A stretch of 64,000 nt of DNA from Acetanaerobacterium elongatum (GTDB lineage: Bacteria > Bacillota > Clostridia > Oscillospirales > Ruminococcaceae): contig NZ_FNID01000009.1 of NCBI RefSeq assembly GCF_900103835.1, forward strand, positions 28,169 through 92,168. The letters are read 5' to 3'. The notes beneath the pieces are model-generated. The model saw nothing but the letters and a program-made list of their open reading frames with translations, was not told the DNA's origin and searched no databases. Shown in pieces: positions 1-7,956 of this stretch. Made by a program: the position numbers and the translations under genes. Each line of letters opens with the position of its first letter. The stretch's first letter is position 1.

Positions 1-2
1 TG

Positions 3-419
3 GACGGAGATGTTTCGCTCGAGATTATCAAGGCTAAAAGCAAGGTAAAGCCCATTCTGCTCCCCGACGGCACCCCGATGGTAAAGGTGGAGGTTACCGA
101 GACCAGCAATCTTGGTGCCCAGAACAGTATGATTGATATGAGCTCGGTAGAAATGATGAACATGCTTGAAAACCGTTCCGCCGAGGTAATAAAGTCTGAG
201 ATTTTATATACCCTGCAAAAAACCAAGGTGCTTGGCACCGATATCTACGGCTTCGGCGATCTTTTCCACCAGCACTATCACAAGGAATGGAAGGCTATGG
301 AGGACAAATGGAAAGACCTCTACCGGGATTTGAAGGTAGAGGTTACGGTAAAAACCCAGCTGAATGCAACGGGGAAGGTTACAAGGCCGGCCTATCCGCC
401 GGTGCAGAAACAAGGATAG
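3..419 (+). CDS. Ger(x)C family spore germination protein, C-terminal part (gene starts before window)
   Basis: Open reading frame that is already open at the first bases of the window, so the N-terminus, signal peptide and lipobox lie outside. The visible 138 residues match the end of the Ger(x)C (GerAC-like) family: an alpha/beta segment with a DIYGFGDLFHQHYHKEWK motif followed by an alternating valine-rich strand, which is the usual C-terminal signature. Known role of the family: lipoprotein subunit of nutrient germinant receptors in the spore inner membrane. Two GerAB-type permease genes follow on the same strand 130 bp downstream, which supports the assignment. The GerAA subunit is expected upstream, outside the window. 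Confidence 0.85.
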   Translation, partial: DGDVSLEIIKAKSKVKPILLPDGTPMVKVEVTETSNLGAQNSMIDMSSVEMMNMLENRSAEVIKSEILYTLQKTKVLGTDIYGFGDLFHQHYHKEWKAMEDKWKDLYRDLKVEVTVKTQLNATGKVTRPAYPPVQKQG

Positions 420-548
420 CCGGTTAAAGCCCTCGCTTGCCCTGACTTTTTTATCCAAGCGGGTTATTTCTGCCGCTTGATTCTATGCCCCACCCCATTA
501 AGCTCAAAACAACCTCGTTAATTTGCAGTTCACCGAGGAGGATCCGCT

Positions 549-1658
549 ATGAATACCGCTGCCAAAGACCAAATATCCTCGCGAGATCTGCTTTTTTCTG
601 CGGCTGCTTATGTACAGGCCTCTTCCCTGTTAACGGCCTTTATCACGGGTACTTTAAGGCAAAGCTCCTGGGTTGGTACGGTTGCCGCCTATGCTCTGGC
701 GCTTATTTTACTGGCCATACTTCTTTTTTTATTCAAAAGGCACCCGGGTATGGGGTTGGTACAGCTTAACGATGCGGTTTTTGGCAAGGTAGCGGGCAGG
801 ATTGTTTCTTTTTGTTACTTCTTCTTTATCTTCACCCTCGTTTCACTAAATATCGGGGACCTAAACGGGTTTCTTAACAGCTACATCCTATCCGACACCC
901 CGCCTATTGCCATCGTTGTGCCCCTGATGCTTGTTTGTGTTATAGCGGTACGCAAAGGGATTGATTCCGTTTTTAGGCTTGGCCCACTGTTCAGTGCTTT
1001 GCAGATTATTACGTTAATCCTGTTTACGGTTATGCTTATACCAAATATGAAGCCTGCAAATATGCTGCCTGTTTTAGATTTAACCCCAAAGGAATTTTGG
1101 CAGGGAACCAACACGCTTTACTCACTGCCCTTCGGGGATCTGTTTATCGTAATACTGGCCATCCCCGCCGTAAGCAACATCAAAAACTATAAAAGTATTA
1201 TTTTTAAGGGGTTTACCATTGGTGCTGTGATTACGCTGCTGATTGTTATTACAGACACCCTGGTGCTTGGCCCGCTGCTAAGCAACATCACTCTGCCCCG
1301 CTTTTTATCCATTCGGCTGATTAATGTCGCCGATGTTTTTACCCGCATGGATATCGTGTATGCATATGTACTGATTGTGCTGCGTTATTTTAAGCTCTGC
1401 GTCCTGCTGTACGTCTGCTCCTTACTTCTGGCGCAGATCTTTGAATTAAAAAGCTATGTCCCTTTAGTTTCCACGCTCGGCATACTTACCGCCATCTATT
1501 CGTTGTTTCTCTTTCGTTCCGGCTCCGAGAGTTCAGAATGGGCAGCAAACACCGCCGGAATATACGGTACGTTCTTTAATACGTTGCTGCCTCTATTAAC
1601 CTTTATCGTATATCTGATTCAACTACTACTCAAAAAGCTTAAGGCAAAAACGTCCTAA
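549..1658 (+). CDS. GerAB/ArcD/ProY-type spore germination permease, first copy
   Basis: 369-residue integral membrane protein with about ten hydrophobic segments, the normal size for GerAB (APC superfamily). The start ATG is preceded by GAGGAGGATCCGCT, a near-ideal ribosome binding site. Family role: the transmembrane subunit of a GerA-type receptor that binds germinant in the spore inner membrane. It lies between the Ger(x)C gene and a second permease that is clearly paralogous: both start with R(D/E)L(L/F)FSAAA(Y/F)VQ, and both carry VRKGID(S/A)VFRLGP and LLPNMKP-like motifs at the same positions. Which germinant it recognises cannot be read from the sequence. Confidence 0.88.
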   Translation: MNTAAKDQISSRDLLFSAAAYVQASSLLTAFITGTLRQSSWVGTVAAYALALILLAILLFLFKRHPGMGLVQLNDAVFGKVAGRIVSFCYFFFIFTLVSLNIGDLNGFLNSYILSDTPPIAIVVPLMLVCVIAVRKGIDSVFRLGPLFSALQIITLILFTVMLIPNMKPANMLPVLDLTPKEFWQGTNTLYSLPFGDLFIVILAIPAVSNIKNYKSIIFKGFTIGAVITLLIVITDTLVLGPLLSNITLPRFLSIRLINVADVFTRMDIVYAYVLIVLRYFKLCVLLYVCSLLLAQIFELKSYVPLVSTLGILTAIYSLFLFRSGSESSEWAANTAGIYGTFFNTLLPLLTFIVYLIQLLLKKLKAKTS

Positions 1659-1682
1659 AGCTGTCACTCCAAGGAGCGGCCT

Positions 1683-2801
1683 ATGAAAGCATCTGATAAG
1701 ATTGTCCCGCGCGAGCTGTTTTTCTCGGCTGCTGCATTCGTGCAGGGGTCTTCTCTGCTTACCTCTTTTTTTGTAGGCGGCTTAAAGCAAAACAGCTGGA
1801 TCGGGGTGTTGATAGCCTACCTTGTTTCACTCGCCACCTTTTCGCTATACCTTTTTTTGTTAAGCAAACACCCAAACAAGAGTTTGGTTCAGCTGAACGA
1901 GGCCGTCTTTGGCAAAATAGCGGGGAAGGCAATTTCATTCTTATATTTCTTTTACTTTCTCTCGCTGGTTCCGCTGAACACGGCGGATGTTGTTGCATTT
2001 ATCGATAATTACATGATGCCCGAAACCCCACCTGTTGCCATCAGCATACTGTGCTTAGTGGTGGTCATCTTTGCCGTTAGAAAAGGGATTGATGCCGTCT
2101 TTCGGCTTGGCCCCTTTTTCAGCATTATGCAGCTAATCGTCACAATAAGCTTTGCATTGCTGCTGCTTCCGAACATGAAGCCCTATAACATGCTTCCGCT
2201 TTTTGATATAACCCCTAAAGCCTTCCTTCAAGGCGTTAATACCATCGTTGCACTGCCCTTTAACGAGCTGATTATCCTTATGATGTTTATGCCGCTGGTT
2301 ACCGAGCAGAACAAGGTGAAGCGTTCCCTTTTCGGCGGCTTTACTCTGGGCGCTTCTGTCATGCTTATGATTGTACTGACCGATACCGCGGTGCTCGGCC
2401 CATTGCTCGAGTATTTCACCATACCCCGCTTTGAATCGGCTCGACTTATTGATGTATATGATGTCATCAGCCGTATGGATACTATATTTGGGCTTATACT
2501 CATCGTCCTGCGTTTTTTCAAAATCAGCATTCTTTTATATGGGGCGGCGCTTTGTCTGGCACAGATTTTTGAGTTTAATGATTATGTCCCTCTTGTTTCA
2601 ACCCTTGGCATATTGGCGGCTTTCTTTGCGCTGTTTGCATTTGAATCAGCCTCCGAAAGCTACGACTGGGGGCAGCATACCGCCGCCGTGTATTCCAGCT
2701 TTTTTAACATTCTGTTGCCGCTGCTAACGCTTTTAATTTACCTGTTACGGGCACTTATTGCCAAGCTGAAGAGTAAAAAGGCTAAAAAGGGGTATGCATA
2801 G
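1683..2801 (+). CDS. GerAB/ArcD/ProY-type spore germination permease, second copy
   Basis: 372-residue polytopic membrane protein, collinear with and obviously homologous to the preceding gene over its whole length, so the pair arose by tandem duplication. The start ATG follows AAGGAGCGGCCT and lies 24 bp after the previous stop, so the two are almost certainly co-transcribed. The family forms the membrane core of germinant receptors. Having two B subunits after one C subunit suggests receptors with alternative B subunits and different germinant specificity, which is inference. The C-terminus is Lys-rich and cytosolic by the positive-inside rule. Confidence 0.88.
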   Translation: MKASDKIVPRELFFSAAAFVQGSSLLTSFFVGGLKQNSWIGVLIAYLVSLATFSLYLFLLSKHPNKSLVQLNEAVFGKIAGKAISFLYFFYFLSLVPLNTADVVAFIDNYMMPETPPVAISILCLVVVIFAVRKGIDAVFRLGPFFSIMQLIVTISFALLLLPNMKPYNMLPLFDITPKAFLQGVNTIVALPFNELIILMMFMPLVTEQNKVKRSLFGGFTLGASVMLMIVLTDTAVLGPLLEYFTIPRFESARLIDVYDVISRMDTIFGLILIVLRFFKISILLYGAALCLAQIFEFNDYVPLVSTLGILAAFFALFAFESASESYDWGQHTAAVYSSFFNILLPLLTLLIYLLRALIAKLKSKKAKKGYA

Positions 2802-2885
2802 GAAGCTGTCGTTAGCATCACCGCTCCTGAAGCAAAGCGTCATTGGTTACACTAAAATCAGTTTGTGAAAGGACAGAAGCTTAAA

Positions 2886-3104
2886 ATGGTATGGTTTGTC
2901 GTCGCCGTTTTTGCCCTTATCGGCTTTACCGAAACCCCGGCGCTCATTCAAAAGAAGATGTGGCGCGAGCTTGTTGTTTTTTCGGTGCTGTTTGTTTTCT
3001 CCTTCGTGGTATGTCTTTTGTACGCCATGGGGGTGGATGTTCCCAGCCCGATCCGCGGCATTAAATACCTGCTTGAGAATGTGCTTAAGCTTACCTACCG
3101 TTAA
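2886..3104 (+). CDS. small two-helix membrane protein downstream of ger genes
   Basis: 72 residues from ATG 2886, with AAAGGA 12 bp upstream; an in-frame GTG at 2865 would add seven residues but has no ribosome binding site. It has two hydrophobic segments (roughly residues 2-17 and 28-48) separated by a short charged loop, then an amphipathic C-terminus. I do not recognise a family with certainty. It follows the second GerAB gene by 84 bp on the same strand and may be the last gene of the germination operon. It could encode an accessory subunit comparable to the small GerD/GerY-type helpers, but that is speculation. Confidence 0.55.
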   Translation: MVWFVVAVFALIGFTETPALIQKKMWRELVVFSVLFVFSFVVCLLYAMGVDVPSPIRGIKYLLENVLKLTYR

Positions 3105-3147
3105 ATATTCTTTCCTTTTAGGCTATATACCGATTTTAACAAGAAAA

Positions 3148-3186
3148 CTCCGCGGATAAGCCTTCTTCAAGGTTCCATCCGCGGAG
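3148..3186 (-). terminator. intrinsic terminator of the aldo/keto reductase operon
   Basis: Inverted repeat CTCCGCGGAT / ATCCGCGGAG (3148-3157 and 3177-3186) with a 19-base loop. On the minus strand it is followed by TTTTCTTGTT, giving a terminator for the leftward genes. It may also stop rightward transcription from the ger operon. Confidence 0.7.
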
Positions 3187-3241
3187 CAGTATATTTATGT
3201 ATCGCTTGTATTCATGCACGGTGTAAAGCCATAGGCCACAA

Positions 3242-3625
3242 TCAGCCTTCCACCTCAAGCTGCTGCGCGTAGGCGCGAATCTGCTCGATGGTGGGCAGCT
3301 GCTCCAGTGTCTCTGCCTTGCTGTCTAAGGCCACCAGTGCTGCAATCTCCTTGCCCTGCTGCTTGGTAAGGGTGGCGTTGCTGCCCATCGCCTTACGGTA
3401 TACAAAGCCGAGGCTGCCCTCTTTTAAATACTGCTTTTTTCCGGCGATAAAGCAGATCAGCAGGTCGATCTGGTCTATCTTCTTCGAATCAATCTCCTTA
3501 AGCAATGCCTCGATTTTTGCGCGCTGCCCGTCGCCCAGCGGAAAAACCAGCCTTCCAAGCTCCTCGGTTTCCTCCTTCAGTTCCTGCTCGCTTTTGCGGG
3601 GTTTAAACAGGTTATCTAAAAACAT
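3242..3625 (-). CDS. hypothetical cytosolic protein
   Basis: 127 residues. The start was set at ATG 3625 because AGAGG lies eight bases upstream; the frame is open further but without a ribosome binding site. Charged and helical, without membrane segments or cysteine motifs; the N-terminus (MFLDNLFKPRKSEQELKEE) is typical of small Clostridia helical proteins. No family recognised. It is the last gene of a leftward unit: zinc-ribbon membrane protein, aldo/keto reductase, then this gene after a 40 bp gap, followed by a terminator. Confidence 0.6.
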   Translation of the reverse strand: MFLDNLFKPRKSEQELKEETEELGRLVFPLGDGQRAKIEALLKEIDSKKIDQIDLLICFIAGKKQYLKEGSLGFVYRKAMGSNATLTKQQGKEIAALVALDSKAETLEQLPTIEQIRAYAQQLEVEG

Positions 3626-3665
3626 GGCTGAACCTCTAATCTGCAATATATTTTTAACTAAAGCG

Positions 3666-4628
3666 TTAAATGGCACCTACGATTTTATGCGGAATATATA
3701 ATTCCTCAAGATAGGCTACATCCTCCGACGCAAGCTTTACATCGAAGGCCCCAACCGCATCATCAAAGTATTTTGCCTTGGTTGCTCCGATAATGGGGGC
3801 TGTAACCCCCTTGGCAAACTGCCATGCAAGAGAAACCTGCGTCATTGTGGCTCCATATTTCTGTGCGATTTCATGTACACGAAGAACAATAGTATAGTCC
3901 GTTTCCTGTGTGCTGTCATATTTAGAAATGGCCGTTTTATCGGTTTGGCTGCGTTTTGTATCCGTATTCCACTCGAGGCGCGAAAGCCTGCCCGCCGCAA
4001 GGGGGCTGTATGGAGTAAGCGCGACCTTCTGCTGTGTGCAGATGGGAATCAGTTCCCGCTCGTCCTCACGGTAAAGCAGATTATAGTGGTTTTGCATGGA
4101 AACAAATGGCGTCCAACCATTCTTCTCTGCAGCAATCTGCATATTATAAAACTGGTATCCGTACATTGCGGAAGCACCAAGGGCTCGCACCTTGCCTGCC
4201 TTTACAAGACTATTCAGCGCCTCCATCGTCTCCTCAATCGGGGTATCATAATCGAAGCGGTGAATGATATAAAGGTCAACATAGTCGGTGCCCAGCCTTT
4301 TAAGTGACCCGTCAATCTCATGCAGTATTGCCGACTTTGAAAGCTTACCCTCATTAAAATAAACCTTTGTTGCGAGTACTACCTTATCCCGTGCAATATT
4401 GTTCTTGATCGCCCGGCCCAGATATTCCTCACTGGTTCCGGCTGAATAGATGTTGGCGGTGTCAAAAAAATTAATACCCCGGTCAAGCGCGTGTTTAACA
4501 AGATTTTCGCTTTCCCCGGCACTTAATGTCCATGCGTGGAAATTGCTTTCGGGGTCACCAAAGCTCATACAGCCTACGCAAAGACGTGAAACCTGAAGAG
4601 TTGAATTTCCTAACTGTGAATATTCCAT
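3666..4628 (-). CDS. aldo/keto reductase
   Basis: 320 residues, normal for the family. The (alpha/beta)8 barrel signature is complete: FDTANIY supplies the catalytic Asp and Tyr, LATK the Lys and YIIHRFD the His; the C-terminal half carries the NADP-binding SLAWQFAKGV(T)APIIGATK stretch. The family reduces aldehydes or ketones with NADPH; this sequence resembles the AKR11/YhdN/general-stress branch, and its substrate is unknown. The start overlaps the end of the upstream zinc-ribbon gene by 19 bp, indicating translational coupling. Confidence 0.88.
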   Translation of the reverse strand: MEYSQLGNSTLQVSRLCVGCMSFGDPESNFHAWTLSAGESENLVKHALDRGINFFDTANIYSAGTSEEYLGRAIKNNIARDKVVLATKVYFNEGKLSKSAILHEIDGSLKRLGTDYVDLYIIHRFDYDTPIEETMEALNSLVKAGKVRALGASAMYGYQFYNMQIAAEKNGWTPFVSMQNHYNLLYREDERELIPICTQQKVALTPYSPLAAGRLSRLEWNTDTKRSQTDKTAISKYDSTQETDYTIVLRVHEIAQKYGATMTQVSLAWQFAKGVTAPIIGATKAKYFDDAVGAFDVKLASEDVAYLEELYIPHKIVGAI

Positions 4629-4963
4629 TTTTGTTCCTCCTGCCGAGCTGCTGTATTATAAATGGATGAATCGTTTTCAAATCGCACCCCGCAGGTGGGG
4701 CACACCTTGTCGCCCTGCTTTAACCTTGTGCTCCCGCAGTGCTGACATTCGTATCTGCCGTCTGAAAGCGGCAGCGCCCGGTTTTGGTGCTTTTCATAGT
4801 AGCGGGCTATACGCTTATCCTGCCTAAGCTCTGTCATCAGCAGCACCGCCAGAAACACCGCCAGCAGCCCGCCGATCATCAGCGAAACCGTAAGCAGCAC
4901 CCAGAACACCGGCAGCGGCCAAAACCACCGCAGCAGCAGTATCACGCACGGCAGCACAACCAA
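4610..4963 (-). CDS. zinc-ribbon membrane protein (start uncertain)
   Basis: At least 117 residues: two hydrophobic segments (about residues 1-22 and 25-45), a basic linker, then a C-terminal zinc ribbon with CQHCGSTRLKQGDKVCPTCG, i.e. CxxC-x10-CxxC. The only conventional start in this frame is TTG 4963, but the hydrophobic reading continues upstream without a stop to 5026 (residues read IGYGYKLVLAILLF), so the real start may be a non-standard codon upstream. It overlaps the following aldo/keto reductase gene. Function unknown; the layout suggests a membrane-anchored metal-binding or assembly protein. Confidence 0.55.
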   Translation of the reverse strand: MVVLPCVILLLRWFWPLPVFWVLLTVSLMIGGLLAVFLAVLLMTELRQDKRIARYYEKHQNRALPLSDGRYECQHCGSTRLKQGDKVCPTCGVRFENDSSIYNTAARQEEQKWNIHS

Positions 4964-5075
4964 AAACAGCAGGATTGCTAAAACAAGCTTATACCCATAG
5001 CCGATGGAGTTAATCTTCTTGATACTTTACGCCCCCGTTCGGCTGTTGTCGTTTCAATAATCGTAATACAAAACC

Positions 5076-5109
5076 CTGCCGCCGTCAAGGCTTAAACCGA
5101 GGGCGGCAG
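5076..5109 (-). terminator. terminator at the end of hicB
   Basis: CTGCCGCC (5076-5083) pairs with GGCGGCAG (5102-5109); on the minus strand it is followed by GGTTTTGTATT. The stem covers the last codons of the HicB gene. Confidence 0.6.
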
Positions 5110-5478
5110 CGCCTCGGTTTCTCTAGCTTCCTTCAGCCCGTTATGATATCCAATCCGCTGTGCAACCGCGTCGCTGATAAACTGGTTTACGGTGATATTC
5201 TCTCTTTCCGCATAACGCATAAGCTGCCGGTGCAGGGTTTTAGAAAGCCGTATTGTCAGCTTGCCGTTATACTCTTCGGGCGGCGCCCCCTGCTCGGGTA
5301 TAGGAATGCCGTGCTTCTGCGCAGAGCTCAGCCACTCCCGCTCGTTTACCTCCAGCCGCGCAATCGCCTCGGCCAGTGTTTCCCCCTGCGCCGCACAGCC
5401 CTTGAGCACCGTGCTTTCCGCCGACCAATAGTACTGTCCGTCCACCTGCGTGGGGGTAATCTGAAACGCGTAGTTCAT
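5092..5478 (-). CDS. hicB: HicB-family antitoxin-like protein (orphan)
   Basis: 128 residues. N-terminal half: partly degraded RNase H-like HicB fold (YYWSAE, KGCAAQGETLAEAIARLE). C-terminal half: a ribbon-helix-helix DNA-binding segment (KLTIRLSKTLHRQLMRYAERENITVNQFISDAV). Known role of the family: neutralise the HicA mRNase and autorepress the operon. No HicA-like small basic ORF with the double-stranded RNA-binding fold is visible on either side (5479-5753 is non-coding), so this is an orphan that may act as a stand-alone repressor. Confidence 0.8.
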   Translation of the reverse strand: MNYAFQITPTQVDGQYYWSAESTVLKGCAAQGETLAEAIARLEVNEREWLSSAQKHGIPIPEQGAPPEEYNGKLTIRLSKTLHRQLMRYAERENITVNQFISDAVAQRIGYHNGLKEARETEALPPSV

Positions 5479-5753
5479 CCCGCAAGCCTCCTATGTTTTC
5501 CGATTCACTGATATACACCATTAGGATACCCACAGAGCGCACGGCTATGAATGCAGACGACAATCTATCCCCGCAATAAAAAGATTACCCGCCGGATGAT
5601 ATACCGACGGGCTTTAGCTATTATATATATTTATCTTATTCCTCTCCTTGTTTCATCATCTGCTTATACTAATACCCGATTAAGAAGTATATAAGAATAA
5701 AACCAAAACCTTTTGTTTATAATTTTTGATTCAGATTATTATCAATAATTTCA
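5479..5753. other. non-coding gap with weak hairpin
   Basis: 275 bases without a credible gene. There is an imperfect inverted repeat (CCCGCCGG / CCGACGGG) near 5588-5614 and an AT-rich stretch 5660-5753. No HicA gene and no clear promoter seen. Confidence 0.4.
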
Positions 5754-6188
5754 TCAAAGATTAGTATTAACCCACCTGTTGACTAATCGCTTGCCGGCCG
5801 CCGAATTCCAATCCTTTTCAATATCCTCATGACATTTCTGCCCCAGCCCTTTTCGCTCGTGATGACAGAAAAGGCATTCCAGCGGTTCAAAGCCTGTTCC
5901 GTGTAACTCGCACAGACCGTTTCTCATAAAATTACATCCGTTGTTTGCATATTCCTGCAATGCAAAATTCCCTTCGCAGCCTTTGAATGCGGGGGAAAGC
6001 ACCCCAAACGTCATATCGGGGGCTATTTCCAGCATCATTCGCCCACCATAGCCTGCCCTGATTGCCTGTGCCGCCTCTTCTACAGTCCACCAGCCGGGAC
6101 GAGCGCAGTATGATCTGCATATTTCACAGCTGCACGGCTCGGAGGAAGGATATTTTTCTTTTAAAGACCTATTCTTCTTTCTTTTCAT
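5754..6188 (-). CDS. cysteine-rich protein, probable metal-cluster binding
   Basis: 144 residues from ATG 6188 (GGTGA six bases upstream); ATG 6206 would add six residues. It contains ten cysteines: an N-terminal CSCEICRSYC knot, then single Cys in GCEGN, NGCNF and GLCELHG, and a C-terminal ECLFCHH ... KCHED group. That pattern suggests one or two Zn or Fe-S sites. A PGWWTVEEAAQAIRAGYGGRM segment follows the first knot. It resembles YkgJ-like zinc/iron-chelating cluster proteins, but I cannot confirm membership. The gene overlaps the end of the upstream TetR gene, so they are co-translated. Confidence 0.6.
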   Translation of the reverse strand: MKRKKNRSLKEKYPSSEPCSCEICRSYCARPGWWTVEEAAQAIRAGYGGRMMLEIAPDMTFGVLSPAFKGCEGNFALQEYANNGCNFMRNGLCELHGTGFEPLECLFCHHERKGLGQKCHEDIEKDWNSAAGKRLVNRWVNTNL

Positions 6189-6837
6189 TGCAGTCACCGG
6201 TGTCATTCTTCATCAGTCCACAGAAGAACTTTAATGTCTTAACCATATACGCCACAACGGCATGGATATCTGCAAAGCCATACCGTGCCATGATGAATTC
6301 CTTTGTCAACGCAACTGATATATAGTTGTACTGCTCTGCTATTAAGCGTGCGTCAACAGGCTTCACCATCTTTCGGTCAATCATCTTGTTAATCAGGCGC
6401 TCATAATATCCGGCAGGCTCATTTATTACATATTGATAGTACATCTCGGCAGCGCGTTGATTCCGAAACTTCTCATAGTTTATAATCATTGCCGTGTTAG
6501 AGAGCGTTCCGTTTACGCTTTTTCCTACATGAAAAAGTATGGCCTTAAATACCTCTTCCGGCTCCATCATCATAAGCATGTTGTCAAGCTCTTGGTCAGA
6601 TGGCCTTGTTTCGGGAACATGCCGTATAAAATCGTCAAAGAGTGTTTCAAGAATATCCGATTTACTCTTAAAATGGTTGTACAGCGAGCTTTCCTTAATC
6701 CCGACCTTTTCCGCAATCTCCCGTACCGAGACACCCTCATATCCGTTTCGTGCAAATAAATCTGAGGCTGCTTCTAGGATTTGCTGCTGCGTTTCTAGTC
6801 CCTTTTTTCTTTTGTTTGTATTTTTGTTTTCTAGCAT
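6169..6837 (-). CDS. TetR/AcrR family transcriptional regulator
   Basis: 222 residues. The N-terminal helix-turn-helix is textbook: QILEAASDLFARNGYEGVSV followed by REIAEKVGIKESSLYNHFKSK (about residues 17-60). The C-terminal ligand-binding domain is helical and not assignable. It heads a two-gene leftward unit with the Cys-rich protein, whose start lies inside this gene. A palindrome just upstream (6892-6909) abuts the -35 box, consistent with autorepression. Confidence 0.88.
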   Translation of the reverse strand: MLENKNTNKRKKGLETQQQILEAASDLFARNGYEGVSVREIAEKVGIKESSLYNHFKSKSDILETLFDDFIRHVPETRPSDQELDNMLMMMEPEEVFKAILFHVGKSVNGTLSNTAMIINYEKFRNQRAAEMYYQYVINEPAGYYERLINKMIDRKMVKPVDARLIAEQYNYISVALTKEFIMARYGFADIHAVVAYMVKTLKFFCGLMKNDTGDCNEKKEE

Positions 6838-6863
6838 ATTAAGTATTTTCTCCCCTTTTTAAT

Positions 6864-6892
6864 ATTATACTATCATTCCATAGTTTTTTCAA
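6864..6892 (-). promoter_or_regulatory. sigma-A promoter of the TetR gene
   Basis: Reading leftward: TTGAAA (6887-6892), 17 bases, TATAAT (6864-6869). The tetR start is at 6837. Confidence 0.7.
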
Positions 6893-6909
6893 TACATAAA
6901 TTAATGTAT
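6892..6909. promoter_or_regulatory. candidate TetR operator
   Basis: Near-perfect palindrome ATACATAAATTAATGTAT, mismatched only at two inner bases, touching the -35 box of the TetR promoter. Its size and position fit a TetR dimer site. Confidence 0.55.
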
Positions 6910-6935
6910 GTTAGTTTATAACCGTGGAATAAAAA

Positions 6936-6971
6936 GCCGCCCGCATACAAACAACGCTTCTATGCGGGCGG
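6936..6971 (-). terminator. terminator (distal) of the zinc-ribbon/TM2 gene
   Basis: GCCGCCCGCATA and TATGCGGGCGG arms; on the minus strand followed by CTTTTTATT. A second stem (AAGCAGC / GCTGCTT, 6992-6998 and 7021-7027) followed by TTTGCTTTG lies just before it, so the gene appears to have tandem terminators. Confidence 0.75.
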
Positions 6972-7083
6972 TAAAGAAACGGCAAAGCAAAAAGCAGCCG
7001 ACTCTGCCTGCGCAAAATCAGCTGCTTGAATAACTATTCTATTGCCGTTACCTAACGGTGCGTCTCTCTGTGATAGCAGCGGC

Positions 7084-7500
7084 TTACTCCTTGAGCGGAA
7101 CGCCGTTTGCGTCAAAACTCATACTGCCGGTCAGGATCATAATGCCCTCAACAAACCCCCAGATGCCCGAAACCACACCCAGAGCGCCGCAGGATAATAC
7201 GGTGATGAGCAGCTGGGCAATTGCCTTGTTGGTAAAGCCAAGGTAGAAGTTATGTATGCCCAACGATCCCAGCAGGATACCCAGAAGGCCCGCAGCAATC
7301 TTGCTCTTCTGCTCGGTGCCGTAGGCAGGGATCGGTCGGCCGGTAAGCTGATAGCCGCATTTTACGCATACAACGGCAAGCGGATCAGTCTGCTGGCCGC
7401 AGTTGGGGCAAAAGTTACCGCCTGCGCCTACCTGCGCACCGCACTTTGTACAAACGCTTGCGCCCCGAAACAGTTCGTTGCCACAGTTCTTGCAATACAT
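7084..7500 (-). CDS. zinc-ribbon and TM2-domain protein
   Basis: 138 residues. The N-terminal half has three zinc-ribbon CxxC pairs (CKNCG, CTKCG, CPNCG) plus CVKCG, making two complete zinc ribbons. The C-terminal half is a TM2 domain: a first helix (KIAAGLLGILLGSLGIHNFYLG), a short turn and a second helix with the conserved GIWGFVEGIMILTG. Such proteins are common in Clostridia; function unknown, probably membrane-associated. It stands alone between terminators. Confidence 0.88.
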   Translation of the reverse strand: MYCKNCGNELFRGASVCTKCGAQVGAGGNFCPNCGQQTDPLAVVCVKCGYQLTGRPIPAYGTEQKSKIAAGLLGILLGSLGIHNFYLGFTNKAIAQLLITVLSCGALGVVSGIWGFVEGIMILTGSMSFDANGVPLKE

Positions 7501-7956
7501 GATTCATCATCCAATCCGCCGTTATATATCGGCATAAATTTTATAAGTAGCGGCTGTTCCCACTGTAATATGGCAGGTTATAGCCACTGATTTACATTTT
7601 TGTGCTTTACATCTTGAAGTATAACATAACGATGCTTGTCTTTCAACAGCGGCAAGTAAATGTTTTCCATCCGGCTGTTTTCAAAAGACTAACCTCATAT
7701 TTTATATCTGTATACTCTTTTCTTTACATATATGATACGATACAGCAGAATAATTAACTTCAACATTACAAAAGTGAGTTCTGCTGCAACATAAACAAGC
7801 CGCCCGCACCGAAGCAATCTACGGTGCGGGCGGCCCATTATTTCAGGCAGTAGATTGAAAGAACATCTTTCAATCCTTGTAAAAATGTCTGTCGCGGTAA
7901 AACCACTCCTGCCGCTAAAGCGGCAACGACACTTTTCAAATCGGTTTTGTTATTGA
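7501..7956. other. intergenic region between TM2 gene and ppdK
   Basis: About 450 bases without a supported gene. It is AT-rich from 7600 to 7790 and contains the ppdK terminator near 7799-7834. An inverted AAGATGTTC-like repeat near 7850-7880 could be a second weak hairpin. Confidence 0.4.
7799..7834 (-). terminator. terminator downstream of ppdK
   Basis: 13-base arms GCCGCCCGCACCG / CGGTGCGGGCGGC with a ten-base loop; on the minus strand followed by TTGTTTATG. Confidence 0.7.

Noticed and set aside
485..769. 94-codon frame overlapping the first GerAB gene
   Set aside because: Alternative frame of a certain gene with no ribosome binding site.
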